A DNA stretch of 64,000 nucleotides from assembly GCA_029255605.1 (NCBI GenBank), contig JANLJF010000016.1:1-64000 (forward strand). The letters run 5' to 3'. Position 1 is the stretch's first letter. The number at the start of each line of letters is the position of its first letter. Positions 35,561 through 44,942 of this stretch are shown piece by piece. Below the pieces are notes generated by a model that saw only the letters and a program-made list of their open reading frames with translations, was not told where the DNA came from and ran no database searches. The position numbers and the translations under genes are program-made. Origin of the DNA: Azovibrio restrictus (GTDB lineage Bacteria > Bacteroidota > Bacteroidia > Chitinophagales > Chitinophagaceae).

Positions 35561-38500
35561 ATGATACGCAACAATAAAATAAGAGGTTTTGCACTCACAA
35601 TGCTTGCCGTTGCTGGCTATGCATTACAGGCAGATGCACGCCCTAATATTGCATCAGCACCTAAAAAAACAACAGGCGGCCAGTTAAAAACAACTGCGGC
35701 CAGTTGTAGGCCTGCTGAAGCTTCTATAGACCTGGATATCAATAACGTGCGCGCCAAACTGATGACAGGTGGCGATATGTGGTGGGATATAGGTACTGCA
35801 GAAGCTCGGTATGAAGTGCCGAAGGGAAGTAAAAAGAACTCTCTTTTTGCCGGTTCTGTATGGATAGGTGGATACGATCAGCAAGGGCAATTGAAAGTTG
35901 CTGCCCAAACCTACAGGCAAGATGGTAATGACTATTGGCCCGGCCCTTTGGATGCATCCGCATCTATTGCAAATGCTGAGTGTGCTGAATGGGATCGTTT
36001 CTGGAAGATTAACAAGTCTGACCTGAATAAATTTCGTGAGATGTCTCAAGGAGAGCGGGATGGTATCGTAGGAAACGCAACTTACGAGGCTATAGTACAA
36101 TGGCCTGCAAAAGGAAATGGTGATGCTGTTGGCCGTTCGAATAGCGATTTAGGCCTTATAGATGAAACTAAAGAGTTGGCACCTTTCAAAGACGTGGATA
36201 ACGATGGGTTGTATAACTGGCGAAAAGGTGATTATCCGGATATCAAAGGTGACCAGTTTATATGGTGGGTATTCAATGATAAAGGTAACGTTAAGCAACA
36301 ATCACAAACGGAAGGTATTGGTGTAGAAGTGCAGGCCAGTGCGTTTGCATTCTCCTCTAAAGACTTCCTGAATGATGCAACGTTTTACAATTATCGTTTG
36401 TATAACAGGAGTAACCTGACACTAGACAGTACCTATATAGCAACGTGGACAGATGCTGACCTTGGCTATTACCTGGATGATTACATTGGTTGTGATACCA
36501 ACAGAGGCTTAGGTATTCTGTATAATGGTAAAAGCACGGATGGTGATGGTACTACCAATAGCTATGGTAGCAAGGTGCCAATGGTGGGTATAGACTTCTT
36601 TAAGGGCCCTCAGCGACCTATAGGGAAAGATGGTACCGGTAAAACAATATATGAAACATTGAAAATGGAGTCATTTACCTATTATAATAACGATAATAGT
36701 GTAATAGGTAACCCCAATACAGGTGCGCAGATATATAATTATATGACCGGTTCTATCAGGAACGGTCAAAGGTTTAGTAATGACTTCTCCGGCCCCGTAG
36801 TATCCAGGGCTTATGGTGCTGGCTTCCCAACTACGCGTTTTGTATTCTTTGGCGATCCGGATAAGGCTGAATGGTCTGAGTGCTATTGCCAAAACCCACC
36901 TGCCGACCGCCGTTTCGTACACTCTTCTGGTCCATTTATACTGGAGCCTGGCGTGATGAATGATATTACTATTGGTGCTGTTTGGGTATCTGATGCAGGT
37001 GGCTGTCCCAACACAAGCTTTAAGAAAATACGTGTAGCCGATGATTTGGCACAAGGTTTATTCGATAATAACTTCCAGACTATCGAAGGTCCGGAAGCAC
37101 CTCGTATGGAAGTAAGGGAATTAGACCGTAAATTGGTGTTTTATCTGGTAAATGATGCTGCAAGTAACAACTTCCGCGAGCGTTACGGAAGGGATACAGC
37201 TGAGAAGTATCGCGTATCTTCAGTTAAAGCGGCTAAATATGTGAAAACTGCGGATTCACTGTATAAATTTGAAGGTTATCGTGTATTCCAGCTTAAGAAT
37301 AGCCTGGTTCAACCAGCACAAATATTTAATGACAAGGGTGAGCTGAACACCACTCTTGCTGCGGAAGTATTCCAATGTGATATTAAGAATGGCATCACAC
37401 GCATCATAAACTATGATAAGAATACCGATGTTAGTGACTCAACATATGTACCAATTATAAAAGTAGTAGGTGCAGATAGCGGATTGAGCCATAGCTTCCA
37501 ACTGACACTGGACCAGTTTGCAACAGGTAGTGAAAAACGTTTTGTAAACTACCGTAGCTACTACTTCGTTGCTGTAGCATATGCTTATAACAACTTTGCT
37601 GAGTTCGACCCTAAGAAAGCTGATTCTACTCAGGATATAGCCTATATTGAAAGCTCGCATGGTGCAGGCGGTACACCTATCAAAGTGGTGACTGCAATGC
37701 CTAACCCTGCCAATGGCGATATGGGTACTGTACTGAATTCTGCATATGGTGATGGTATCATCATCAAAAGGATAGAAGGTACCGGTAATGGTCATAATAT
37801 CCTGCAACTTTCTGATGAGTCTGAAAAAGAAGCGCTGTTTGGTATGAATGCATATGATTCTACCGGAGCAAATGCAGTATTTGTACATCAGTCTGTACAG
37901 CCAACATACCAGGCAGGCAAAGGCCCTCTTAATATAAAAGTTGTAGATCCGGTTAAAGTGCCTGTTGCTAACTGGGAGCTGTATATTATGGGCAACAACC
38001 AGCCGAATGCTGAAAATGGTATTGATTCGTTCGGTTCCTGGAAACTTGTGAATGTAGATAACGGAGACGTGATTTATACGGAGAATAACTACGGTATGGT
38101 TGGTTATAATGAACAAATCATTGAAAAATATGGTTTGTCAGTTAACATCCAGCAATATAACAGGCCCGGTACTGACCAGGCCGGTACAAACGGATATATC
38201 TTTTCTGAGATTATCTTTTCTGATCCTGCAAAGCCATGGTTAGCCGGCGTGAATGATGGTGAATCCAGGGAGTTAACAAACTGGATTAGGAGTGGCGCAA
38301 AAACGGATACCTATTCAAGGTGTGATTTTAATGATAGGATAGGGATAGGCTATGATACCGTTCAGCGTTTTGAAAACCTGCTGCCTCAATATGCTACTAC
38401 GCGTGGCTCATGGGCACCTTATACACTAGCAGCTGAAACTGCTGATGATGATCGTGGACAATGTGGTTTCGGTGTTGCTAAAAAAGGTACAATAATAGGC

Positions 38501-39538
38501 CTGTTCCCTGTACACAGTGTAGATGTGGTATTGACATCTGACAAGTCTAAATGGACACGTTGTGTGGTATTGGAAATGCAGGAATCTAAAGATCTTTCTG
38601 CTAACGGTACTGCTAAATTCGACTTGCGTAGCCATAGTAGCTGGAACATGGAATATGATGGCAATGGAAGGCCGGTATATTCTGCCACTCAAGGCGATAC
38701 GGGTATGTCATGGTTCCCAGGTTATGCTATAAACCAGGAAACAGGTGAGCGTCTGAACATTGCATTTGGTGAAGACTCCTGGCAAAAATCATTCGGCGGC
38801 GCCGATATGATCTGGAATCCTTCATCTCAGGTGTTGTCTAACTATAATGAGGTATTATTTGGTGGTAAGCATTATATCTATGTAATGAATTCAAGGTATG
38901 ATTCATGCCGTTCATTTATAAATTCTTATCTGCAGCCTTCGATTTTGGCCAAAAATGCTGCTTATAAATCATTTATGTGGGTAGGCCTGCCATTACTATA
39001 CCCCGGCTACCAGTATAAATCACTGGCAGAAGGTTTAGTACCTACAGATGTTAGGATCAAGCTGCGAGTTGACCGCCCGTATGCCCAATACCTGAATCCA
39101 TTCAAACTGAATGCTTCTGATGTAACACGTAATGATAAAAAGCCTTTGTATACATTCAATACAAGTGGTGTAGCACCTACCCCGGTTAAGGATGTGGTGA
39201 ATACTGACAGGCAAAAAATACTGGACAACATCAACATAGTACCGAATCCATATTATGGTGCTTCAGGTTATGAAAACAACAGGCTGGATTCCAGGGTGCG
39301 TATCATCAATTTACCTCCGCGCGCAGTGGTAAATATCTACAGTGTAGATGGTACCCTGATACGCAGGCTTGAAAAAGATAACCCGAATGTATCTTATCTG
39401 GACTGGGATATCAGGAATATGAAAGGCTTGCAGATTGCCGGTGGTATGTACCTGATACATGTTGAGGCAAACGGCATAGGTGAAACAGTATTGAAATGGT
39501 TTGGCGCTTTGCGTCCATTGGATATCATCACTTACTAA
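35561..39538 (+). CDS. Very large secreted protein with T9SS-type C-terminal domain
   Basis: The 1325-residue product has a signal peptide (cleavage near ADA-R). An N-terminal region starts with N-N-V-R-A-K-L-M-T-G-G-D-M-W-W-D, a pattern recurrent in large Bacteroidota surface proteins. The C-terminal 100 residues begin with I-V-P-N-P-Y-Y-G and contain the beta-strand repeats of a sorting domain (G-G-M-Y-L-I-H-V-E), but end in L-D-I-I-T-Y rather than in the usual basic strand. No enzymatic domain was recognised; there are many Asp/Asn-rich, calcium-like loops. It is encoded between a TonB receptor (30-base gap) and a PorV-family protein, so its export and surface placement are likely tied to both. 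Confidence 0.85.
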   Translation: MIRNNKIRGFALTMLAVAGYALQADARPNIASAPKKTTGGQLKTTAASCRPAEASIDLDINNVRAKLMTGGDMWWDIGTAEARYEVPKGSKKNSLFAGSVWIGGYDQQGQLKVAAQTYRQDGNDYWPGPLDASASIANAECAEWDRFWKINKSDLNKFREMSQGERDGIVGNATYEAIVQWPAKGNGDAVGRSNSDLGLIDETKELAPFKDVDNDGLYNWRKGDYPDIKGDQFIWWVFNDKGNVKQQSQTEGIGVEVQASAFAFSSKDFLNDATFYNYRLYNRSNLTLDSTYIATWTDADLGYYLDDYIGCDTNRGLGILYNGKSTDGDGTTNSYGSKVPMVGIDFFKGPQRPIGKDGTGKTIYETLKMESFTYYNNDNSVIGNPNTGAQIYNYMTGSIRNGQRFSNDFSGPVVSRAYGAGFPTTRFVFFGDPDKAEWSECYCQNPPADRRFVHSSGPFILEPGVMNDITIGAVWVSDAGGCPNTSFKKIRVADDLAQGLFDNNFQTIEGPEAPRMEVRELDRKLVFYLVNDAASNNFRERYGRDTAEKYRVSSVKAAKYVKTADSLYKFEGYRVFQLKNSLVQPAQIFNDKGELNTTLAAEVFQCDIKNGITRIINYDKNTDVSDSTYVPIIKVVGADSGLSHSFQLTLDQFATGSEKRFVNYRSYYFVAVAYAYNNFAEFDPKKADSTQDIAYIESSHGAGGTPIKVVTAMPNPANGDMGTVLNSAYGDGIIIKRIEGTGNGHNILQLSDESEKEALFGMNAYDSTGANAVFVHQSVQPTYQAGKGPLNIKVVDPVKVPVANWELYIMGNNQPNAENGIDSFGSWKLVNVDNGDVIYTENNYGMVGYNEQIIEKYGLSVNIQQYNRPGTDQAGTNGYIFSEIIFSDPAKPWLAGVNDGESRELTNWIRSGAKTDTYSRCDFNDRIGIGYDTVQRFENLLPQYATTRGSWAPYTLAAETADDDRGQCGFGVAKKGTIIGLFPVHSVDVVLTSDKSKWTRCVVLEMQESKDLSANGTAKFDLRSHSSWNMEYDGNGRPVYSATQGDTGMSWFPGYAINQETGERLNIAFGEDSWQKSFGGADMIWNPSSQVLSNYNEVLFGGKHYIYVMNSRYDSCRSFINSYLQPSILAKNAAYKSFMWVGLPLLYPGYQYKSLAEGLVPTDVRIKLRVDRPYAQYLNPFKLNASDVTRNDKKPLYTFNTSGVAPTPVKDVVNTDRQKILDNINIVPNPYYGASGYENNRLDSRVRIINLPPRAVVNIYSVDGTLIRRLEKDNPNVSYLDWDIRNMKGLQIAGGMYLIHVEANGIGETVLKWFGALRPLDIITY

Positions 39539-39552
39539 TCTTTGAACAAATA

Positions 39553-39574
39553 GGGACCAGCCCCGGCTGGTCCC
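39553..39574 (+). terminator. Intercistronic hairpin without T run
   Basis: A 9-bp GC-rich stem (39553-39561 with 39566-39574) and a 4-base loop lie between the large cargo gene and the PorV-family gene. No U run follows, so it is more likely an mRNA stability element or partial terminator than a full stop. Confidence 0.55.
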
Positions 39575-39600
39575 CCTATAATAAAATTGATTATAGAATT

Positions 39601-40704
39601 ATGAAACAAATATCTACCAAGGCCGCATTAATTATATGTGCAATGGGATTATCTGTTCACGGATATGCAGGTAATAAAGACCGTAGCGGTCAGGCTGGTG
39701 CAGCAGAATTGATGATCAATCCATGGGGCCAAAGCACCGGTGTGTTTGGTTTGAATACGGCCAATGTTAAAGGTATAGATGCCCTCAAAACCAACATTGC
39801 TGGTTTGGCATTGTCTAATAAAACAGAAATAGCCGCTTCTCACACAATGCTATTGCGCAGTGCTAAGGTTGCTGTTAATAACCTGGGTTTTGCACAAAAA
39901 CTTGGCAATAGCGGTGTTTTGGGTGTGAACATTATGGCTATGACCTTTGGTGAAATTCCGATAACTGAGTATAACAACCCTGAAACGACACTGGGTACTT
40001 ATACACCTCAGTTCTTCAATTTCACACTGGGTTATGCAAAATCGTTTTCCCGCAGCATTCAGGCTGGTGTAGCTGCGACCTTCGTTTCTCAGCAAATATC
40101 AAACGTAAAGGCAAGTGGTGCAGCATTTGAGGCTGGTATCCAATACGTAACAGGTAAGCGTGATAACTTCCACTTTGGTATCACCCTGCGCAATATTGGT
40201 ACCAATATGCGTTTCAATGGTAATGGTTTCTCCATCAACTCTGAAGCACCTGAGAATGAGTCATATACCATGAATATGCAAACGCCATCTGAGAAATTTG
40301 AGCTGCCTACATACCTTAATTTTGGTATTGCTTACGATTTCTACCTGGATGAGAAAAGTGTAGCCCAGGCTACTGGTGAAGAGCAGGCTACTGAAGCTCC
40401 GAAACCTAAGCACAGGTTGACAGGTATGGCAAACTTCACTTCAAACTCATTTAATAACGATTACCTGGGTATTGCTGCTGAGTATGCTTTCAGGGAGATG
40501 TTCATGTTGCGTGCCGGTTACCGTTATGAAAAAGGCATTGGCGGCGACCAGCCAACAACTATGTACACCGGCGTTAGTGCAGGTGCTACTGTTGCAACAC
40601 GTATTGGCGAAAAAGGACCAATGCTGGCTGTAGATTACTCTTTCCGCCCAACACAACGCCCAAGCACCGGTGTGCATGTTTTCACACTGCGTTTTATGCG
40701 TTAA
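39601..40704 (+). CDS. PorV/PorQ-family outer-membrane protein
   Basis: From ATG 39601 the 367-residue product has a signal peptide (hydrophobic to about residue 20) and beta-barrel strands with repeated G-x-x-Y/F turns, in the FadL-like PorV/PorQ group. The early G-A-A-E-L-M-I-N-P-W and L-N-T-A-N-V segments fit the family. PorV shuttles T9SS cargo to the attachment complex. The gene comes right after a large T9SS cargo gene, so it may be a dedicated shuttle or a barrel for that protein. A start at 39496 would overlap the preceding gene and is rejected. A terminator follows the gene. Confidence 0.85.
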   Translation: MKQISTKAALIICAMGLSVHGYAGNKDRSGQAGAAELMINPWGQSTGVFGLNTANVKGIDALKTNIAGLALSNKTEIAASHTMLLRSAKVAVNNLGFAQKLGNSGVLGVNIMAMTFGEIPITEYNNPETTLGTYTPQFFNFTLGYAKSFSRSIQAGVAATFVSQQISNVKASGAAFEAGIQYVTGKRDNFHFGITLRNIGTNMRFNGNGFSINSEAPENESYTMNMQTPSEKFELPTYLNFGIAYDFYLDEKSVAQATGEEQATEAPKPKHRLTGMANFTSNSFNNDYLGIAAEYAFREMFMLRAGYRYEKGIGGDQPTTMYTGVSAGATVATRIGEKGPMLAVDYSFRPTQRPSTGVHVFTLRFMR

Positions 40705-40734
40705 AAGGGAAAAATCCTTATTTTTGTTTCAATG

Positions 40735-40768
40735 CAACGCTTCTGCACACACAGGAGCGTTGTATTTT
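40735..40768 (+). terminator. Rho-independent terminator after the PorV-family gene
   Basis: An 11-bp stem with one G-T pair (40735-40745 with 40752-40762) and a 6-base loop is followed by a T-rich stretch. It ends the three-gene surface locus before greA. Confidence 0.8.
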
Positions 40769-40802
40769 TATTTACTGTTCTAAACCATAAAAATTAGTGG
40801 TT

Positions 40803-41276
40803 ATGTCTGGAGTAAACTATGTAACGAAAGAGACACTGGAGCAAATGAGAGATGAGCTTACAGTACTGAAAACAAGTGGCAGGGCCGAAATAGCAAGGCA
40901 AATTGCAGAGGCACGTGAAAAAGGCGACTTAAAGGAAAATGCAGAGTATGATGCAGCCAAAGAGGCACAGGGTTACCATGAGGCTAAAATAGCACAATTG
41001 GAGTCGGCCATAGCTACTTCAAGAGTGATTGATGCAAAAGACCTGGATATTAGTAAGGTATCCATATTGAGCAAGGTAAAGCTGACTAATATGGGTACTA
41101 AGAAAGTAGTGGAATACCAGCTGGTGTCTGAGCAGGAAGCCGACCTGAAGGCTGGTAAGATATCTATCACATCACCCATAGGTAAGGGATTGCTAGGTAA
41201 AAAAATAGGTGAAGTAGCAGAAATATCTGTACCTAGCGGTATGCTTAAATTCAAGATAGAGAACATATCTATATAG
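40803..41276 (+). CDS. greA: Transcription elongation factor GreA
   Basis: The 157-residue protein rescues backtracked RNA polymerase by stimulating transcript cleavage. Its N-terminal coiled coil carries the acidic tip loop with R-E-K-G-D-L-K-E-N-A-E-Y-D-A, the signature GreA motif, and the C-terminal FKBP-like domain has G-K-K-I-G-E-V-A. ATG 40803 matches the usual length (158 in E. coli); GTG 40797 adds two residues. The HIT gene follows after 3 bases, and both should be co-transcribed. Confidence 0.96.
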   Translation: MSGVNYVTKETLEQMRDELTVLKTSGRAEIARQIAEAREKGDLKENAEYDAAKEAQGYHEAKIAQLESAIATSRVIDAKDLDISKVSILSKVKLTNMGTKKVVEYQLVSEQEADLKAGKISITSPIGKGLLGKKIGEVAEISVPSGMLKFKIENISI

Positions 41277-41279
41277 TTT

Positions 41280-41672
41280 ATGGCAAGCATTTTCACAAAA
41301 ATCATCGAAGGCGAGATACCATCGTATAAAATAGCTGAGAACGATAAATTCTATGCTTTTTTAGATATAGCGCCTATGGCTAAAGGCCATGTGCTGATAG
41401 TACCCAAGGTGGAAACCGATAAATTCTTTGATGTGGCCGATGACTATCTGCAAGAGTGGTTGCTGTTTGCAAAACCTATTGCAAAGGCAATAGAAAAGGC
41501 TTTTGACTGCAATAGATGTGGCATGAGTGTAGTAGGGCTGGAAGTGCCGCATGCGCATATGCATCTTATACCCATCCATTCAGCAGATGACCTGAACTTT
41601 ACAAGGCCTAAACTGAAACTATCTGAAGCTGAGTTTCAGGTAGTGCAGCAACAGATAACAGACAATATGTAA
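41280..41672 (+). CDS. HIT-family nucleotide hydrolase or transferase
   Basis: The 130-residue protein has the histidine triad H-A-H-M-H-L-I near residue 96 and the N-terminal F-x-K-I-I-E-G-E-I-P-S segment of bacterial HinT-like proteins. Such enzymes hydrolyse AMP- or adenosine-phosphoramidates. The second His of H-x-H-x-H is the nucleophile. Co-transcribed with greA (3-base gap), a pairing frequent in Bacteroidota. It is followed by a bidirectional terminator. Confidence 0.92.
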   Translation: MASIFTKIIEGEIPSYKIAENDKFYAFLDIAPMAKGHVLIVPKVETDKFFDVADDYLQEWLLFAKPIAKAIEKAFDCNRCGMSVVGLEVPHAHMHLIPIHSADDLNFTRPKLKLSEAEFQVVQQQITDNM

Positions 41673-41696
41673 AAAGACGGCAAACGCCGTTTTTTT
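41671..41696. terminator. Bidirectional terminator between convergent genes
   Basis: A short GC stem (41677-41681 with 41686-41690, 4-base loop) is extended by A5 and T-run pairing on both sides. It separates the HIT gene from the minus-strand ABM gene. Confidence 0.8.
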
Positions 41697-41700
41697 CTTT

Positions 41701-41997
41701 TTAGGGTACTACTACTTTCTGAGTCACGCTCCATGCTTGCGGCTTATCCGCAAACAGAGCTTTTGTTCTGGCCCAGGTATCTTTAAACAGTTCTGAAAAC
41801 CGGTAATGGTCTAAATGCTGCTCGCTTTGCCAATGGCTGTAAGTAAGAAATACATTGGCATCGTGTGCATCCTGCCACAGCTCTAAATGCGTGCAGCCTT
41901 CAAAATGGCGTATCAGGTGCTTACGCTCCTCAAACAATGCCTGGAAAGCCTCTACATGCTGTGGCTCAAATGTCATCCTTACAATACGTACAATCAT
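41701..41997 (-). CDS. Antibiotic-biosynthesis-monooxygenase (ABM) fold protein
   Basis: The 98-residue protein has the dimeric alpha+beta fold of ABM proteins: M-I-V-R-I-V-R-M at the start, a central E-G-C-T-H-L-E-L-W and a later S-H-W-x-S-E pattern. Members include quinol monooxygenases and stress-related enzymes; which one is unclear. Its ATG overlaps the stop codon of the SAM-hydrolase-family gene by four bases, so the two are translationally coupled and may work in one pathway. Confidence 0.85.
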   Translation of the reverse strand: MIVRIVRMTFEPQHVEAFQALFEERKHLIRHFEGCTHLELWQDAHDANVFLTYSHWQSEQHLDHYRFSELFKDTWARTKALFADKPQAWSVTQKVVVP

Positions 41998-42788
41998 TCA
42001 AAGATTATTTTAATGGCATTATACATCAGGTGCTGCTCTTTACTGAGCCTCAGCCCTAGCAGGCTGGCTGCCTTGCCCTGGTTGATGGCTATTTCAAGAT
42101 AACCTGTGCTATTGAAACGGCACAGCATTTCATCGCGCGGTACATCGCTGTAATGGTTACTTATTTTGCTAATAGATTCCCGCAGGAACAGCATACGGAA
42201 TGGCCTGCCGTGGCTATAAGCTTCAAACTGCTCGTGCGTAATGTTGATGACCACATTCTCATACCTGTCTATATGTATCACATGGCATTCTACGGTGTTG
42301 CCTGTAAGGCGCGGCTGCCAGTGCACCAGTGCATTGCTCATATCACAAGGCACCAGCTCCATATCTTTAGCATTGTGGCCATTCCCCAGTTTGTTTATCA
42401 TATCTGCCGCTGCTTTCATCCAGTCTTTCATGGTATAATTGGCAGGCAATGCGGGGCATAGCCATGTGGAGTAGTAGGCACCGCTGAAAGCCAGCGAAAG
42501 CACACCATTATCGGGCGCCAGGAAATAGTGCCCGTCTTTCTGGCAAAGCAATAGCTTAGGTGCTGCATCATAAAATACATTGCACAGTACTACGTGAAAG
42601 CTGCCTGCAGGAAAATTTCTGTATGCTGAATTGAGTAGATAGGCCGCCTGTTGCAAATGATATGGCTCTACCTGGTGCGAAACATCGACAATAGGCAACC
42701 GGCTTGCATGCTGCATCAGGATGCCCTTTGCAGCTGCCACAGAGGCATCCTGCAAACCGAAATCTGACAGCAGAGTGATACAAGCCAT
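41994..42788 (-). CDS. SAM hydroxide adenosyltransferase family protein (DUF62)
   Basis: The product has 264 residues from ATG 42788. The reading frame continues open upstream to 43001, but that part lies antisense to the lipoprotein gene start and has no family similarity. Motifs of the family include T-L-L-S-D-F-G-x-x-D at the N-terminus and A-P-D-N-G-V-L near residue 100. The founding members use SAM and water to give adenosine and methionine; the family is also related to fluorinase and chlorinase. In Bacteroidota such genes are common and the role is not fixed. Coupled to the ABM gene downstream. Confidence 0.88.
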   Translation of the reverse strand: MACITLLSDFGLQDASVAAAKGILMQHASRLPIVDVSHQVEPYHLQQAAYLLNSAYRNFPAGSFHVVLCNVFYDAAPKLLLCQKDGHYFLAPDNGVLSLAFSGAYYSTWLCPALPANYTMKDWMKAAADMINKLGNGHNAKDMELVPCDMSNALVHWQPRLTGNTVECHVIHIDRYENVVINITHEQFEAYSHGRPFRMLFLRESISKISNHYSDVPRDEMLCRFNSTGYLEIAINQGKAASLLGLRLSKEQHLMYNAIKIIFE

Positions 42789-42877
42789 AAAAGTAGATAG
42801 CAAAAGTAAACCGCTAAAACGGCAATGCAAAGCCGGATTGCCATTATAGGTGCATAATAGAAAATATTTAGTCCATA

Positions 42878-42907
42878 TTTGCGTTATTAATTCTACTACT
42901 AACTTTA
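42878..42907 (+). promoter_or_regulatory. Probable promoter of the beta-helix lipoprotein gene
   Basis: TTTG (42878-42881) and TAACTTTA (42900-42907) are 18 bases apart, near the Bacteroidota -33/-7 consensus. Transcription would begin close to 42914, before the ATG at 42931. Confidence 0.55.
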
Positions 42908-42930
42908 CTGAGAAGTATATAAACTGCCCG

Positions 42931-44358
42931 ATGCGTAATAAAGGTTTTATAGTTGCCACCCTGTTTGTGATGCTGATAGCTGTACTGGGTACAGGCTGCA
43001 AGAAGGAAAAACTGCTGACAGCTGGTGGCCAGCTGCGTTACTCTACCGATACCCTTACTTTCGATACCGTGTTTACAGCACAAGGGAGTTTCACTACACA
43101 GGTAAAACTGTATAATCCCCAAAATCAGAAAGTAAATATCAGCACCATCAGGTTGGAGCAGGGTAATCAATCACAGTTTCATCTAAACGTAAATGGCATT
43201 AGTGGCAATAATGTTACAAACATAGAGCTGGCGGCTAATGATAGCATGTACATTTTTGCTACTGTAAATGTAGACCCTACTAATATAAACACGCCTTTTG
43301 TAGTAGAAGATAAAGTAATAGCTACCATGAACGGTAAGGATTATGAGCTACCATTGCTGGCATACGGGCAGAATGCTTATTATTTAATAGACAGCCTGAT
43401 AGAAACATCGCAAACCTGGCTTACAGATAAGCCTTATGTTATTATACACAGCGCACAGGTAAAGGAGAATACTACACTGACGATACCGGCAGGTTGCCGC
43501 ATCTACATGCATGCCGATTCGCGCCTGTATGTAGATGGTACATTGATAGTGAATGGTACAAAAAAAGATAGTGTAATATTTCAAGGCGACAGGCTGGACA
43601 GGAAATATTTCGGCAATGAAGGTTACCCCGGTGAGTGGGGTGGTCTGTACTTCTCGCCCAAAAGCCGTAAAAGTGTTCTGAACTACGCGATATTAAGGAA
43701 CTGCGGCAGCACTACCGGCCTGGGGCTTGCCGCCGCCATCTGGGCTACGCCCGATAGTGTGAATGATAATGATTTTCAATTGCGCATGTATAGCACCATC
43801 ATTGAAAACTCGATAGGCTATGGTATAGTAGGCTTTGGTAGTACCATATACGGGCAGAATTGCCTGATACATAATTGCGGTGCACAGGGGTTGGCTACTT
43901 TTGAAGGTGGACAATATTATTTCGATAATTGTAATTTTGTTACATACGGTAATAAGAAATTGAGCCATATAGATAACCCGACCGTAGCGCTTATCAACTA
44001 CAGGGATATTGATGATTATAACTATGTAGCGGGGCCGTTAGATGCACAACTCCGCAACTGCGTTATCTGGGGTTCTCTGGAAAATGAATGCTTTATCAAT
44101 AAAAAAGGGAATAGCACAGTAGATGTGAAGCTGATAAACTGTGCTATCAAGAGTAAAGAAGCGATACCATCTTACGTTACCAATACCAACAGCATCATCA
44201 ATACAGATCCATCCTTCAAAGATGCAAATGGTGGGGATTTCAAATTGAATGAAAACTCCCCCCTAAGAGATAAAGGTATAAACATCAGCGGACTGGATAG
44301 GGACCTGGACGACAAGCCGCGTACCGGTGTGCCGGATATTGGCTGTTATGAATATTAA
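42931..44358 (+). CDS. Lipoprotein with right-handed beta-helix domain, choice-of-anchor Q type
   Basis: The 475-residue product is a lipoprotein: a hydrophobic signal segment ends in L-G-T-G-C23, with K-K after the cysteine. The mature part holds a beta-helix (about residues 150-440) with repeated N-C-x-I and N-x-x-F patterns. The C-terminal part has S-P-L-R-D-K-G and D-L-D-x-x-P-R-T-G-x-P-D-I-G-C-Y-E, which marks the choice-of-anchor Q group of surface proteins. Beta-helices of this type often bind or cleave polysaccharides, but catalytic residues cannot be assigned here. A start at 42850 would place residues before the lipoprotein signal and is rejected. Confidence 0.88.
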   Translation: MRNKGFIVATLFVMLIAVLGTGCKKEKLLTAGGQLRYSTDTLTFDTVFTAQGSFTTQVKLYNPQNQKVNISTIRLEQGNQSQFHLNVNGISGNNVTNIELAANDSMYIFATVNVDPTNINTPFVVEDKVIATMNGKDYELPLLAYGQNAYYLIDSLIETSQTWLTDKPYVIIHSAQVKENTTLTIPAGCRIYMHADSRLYVDGTLIVNGTKKDSVIFQGDRLDRKYFGNEGYPGEWGGLYFSPKSRKSVLNYAILRNCGSTTGLGLAAAIWATPDSVNDNDFQLRMYSTIIENSIGYGIVGFGSTIYGQNCLIHNCGAQGLATFEGGQYYFDNCNFVTYGNKKLSHIDNPTVALINYRDIDDYNYVAGPLDAQLRNCVIWGSLENECFINKKGNSTVDVKLINCAIKSKEAIPSYVTNTNSIINTDPSFKDANGGDFKLNENSPLRDKGINISGLDRDLDDKPRTGVPDIGCYEY

Positions 44359-44395
44359 CAGGCAGCATTTATGCTTTGTTTTATATGCCTCATAC

Positions 44396-44932
44396 TCAGG
44401 CAGCATGGTGTTGTTGCACGTACTCCATAAAGCGCGGCATAGCCAGGTGGAACCAAGGCGTGAAGTCTTCCGGCTTTTCGTGCATCCAACGCTGTAAATC
44501 AGCAGCTGCTATAAACTTGTAGTCGTTCGCTTCTTCGGCATTCGGTTTCACATCACCATCGTAAGTGCCAAAGTATATATGGTCGTACTCGTTCTCTATC
44601 AGTTCATTGTTCACATCCGCTTTATAGCGTAGGGTGAAGATAGGCTCCAGGTCACAGTCAAATCCCATTTCTTCCTGCAGGCGTCTGTGTGCTGCATGCA
44701 GCGTGCTTTCGCGTGGTGCCGGGTGAGAGCAGCAGGTATTGCTCCACAAACCACCTGAATGGTATTTGCTGTAAGCCCGTTGTTGCAGTAGTATCTCGTT
44801 ATTGCTGTTCAATATAAATACAGACAATGCACGGTGCAATGCACCTGCGCGGTGTGCCTGCAGTTTCTCCATTGTGCCCAGCCACTCATCCTGTTCATTC
44901 ACCAGTATCACGTGGTTTTCTTTCGCCGCCAT
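44396..44932 (-). CDS. idi: Isopentenyl-diphosphate delta-isomerase, type 1
   Basis: The 178-residue Nudix-family enzyme interconverts isopentenyl and dimethylallyl diphosphate, the building blocks for carotenoid synthesis. The catalytic cysteine lies in N-T-C-C-S-H-P, and the Nudix region with A-A-x-R-R-L-Q-E-E-M-G supplies the metal-binding glutamates. It is the last gene of the carotenoid group: crtB lies 10 bases upstream and crtI 4 bases further. Placing the isomerase here raises precursor supply together with the pigment enzymes. Confidence 0.95.
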   Translation of the reverse strand: MAAKENHVILVNEQDEWLGTMEKLQAHRAGALHRALSVFILNSNNEILLQQRAYSKYHSGGLWSNTCCSHPAPRESTLHAAHRRLQEEMGFDCDLEPIFTLRYKADVNNELIENEYDHIYFGTYDGDVKPNAEEANDYKFIAAADLQRWMHEKPEDFTPWFHLAMPRFMEYVQQHHAA

Positions 44933-44942
44933 AGGTGCAAAG

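Noticed and set aside
42789..43001. Upstream extension of the SAM-hydrolase-family frame
   Set aside because: It overlaps the promoter and start of the divergent lipoprotein gene and lacks family similarity; the family motif begins at 42788.
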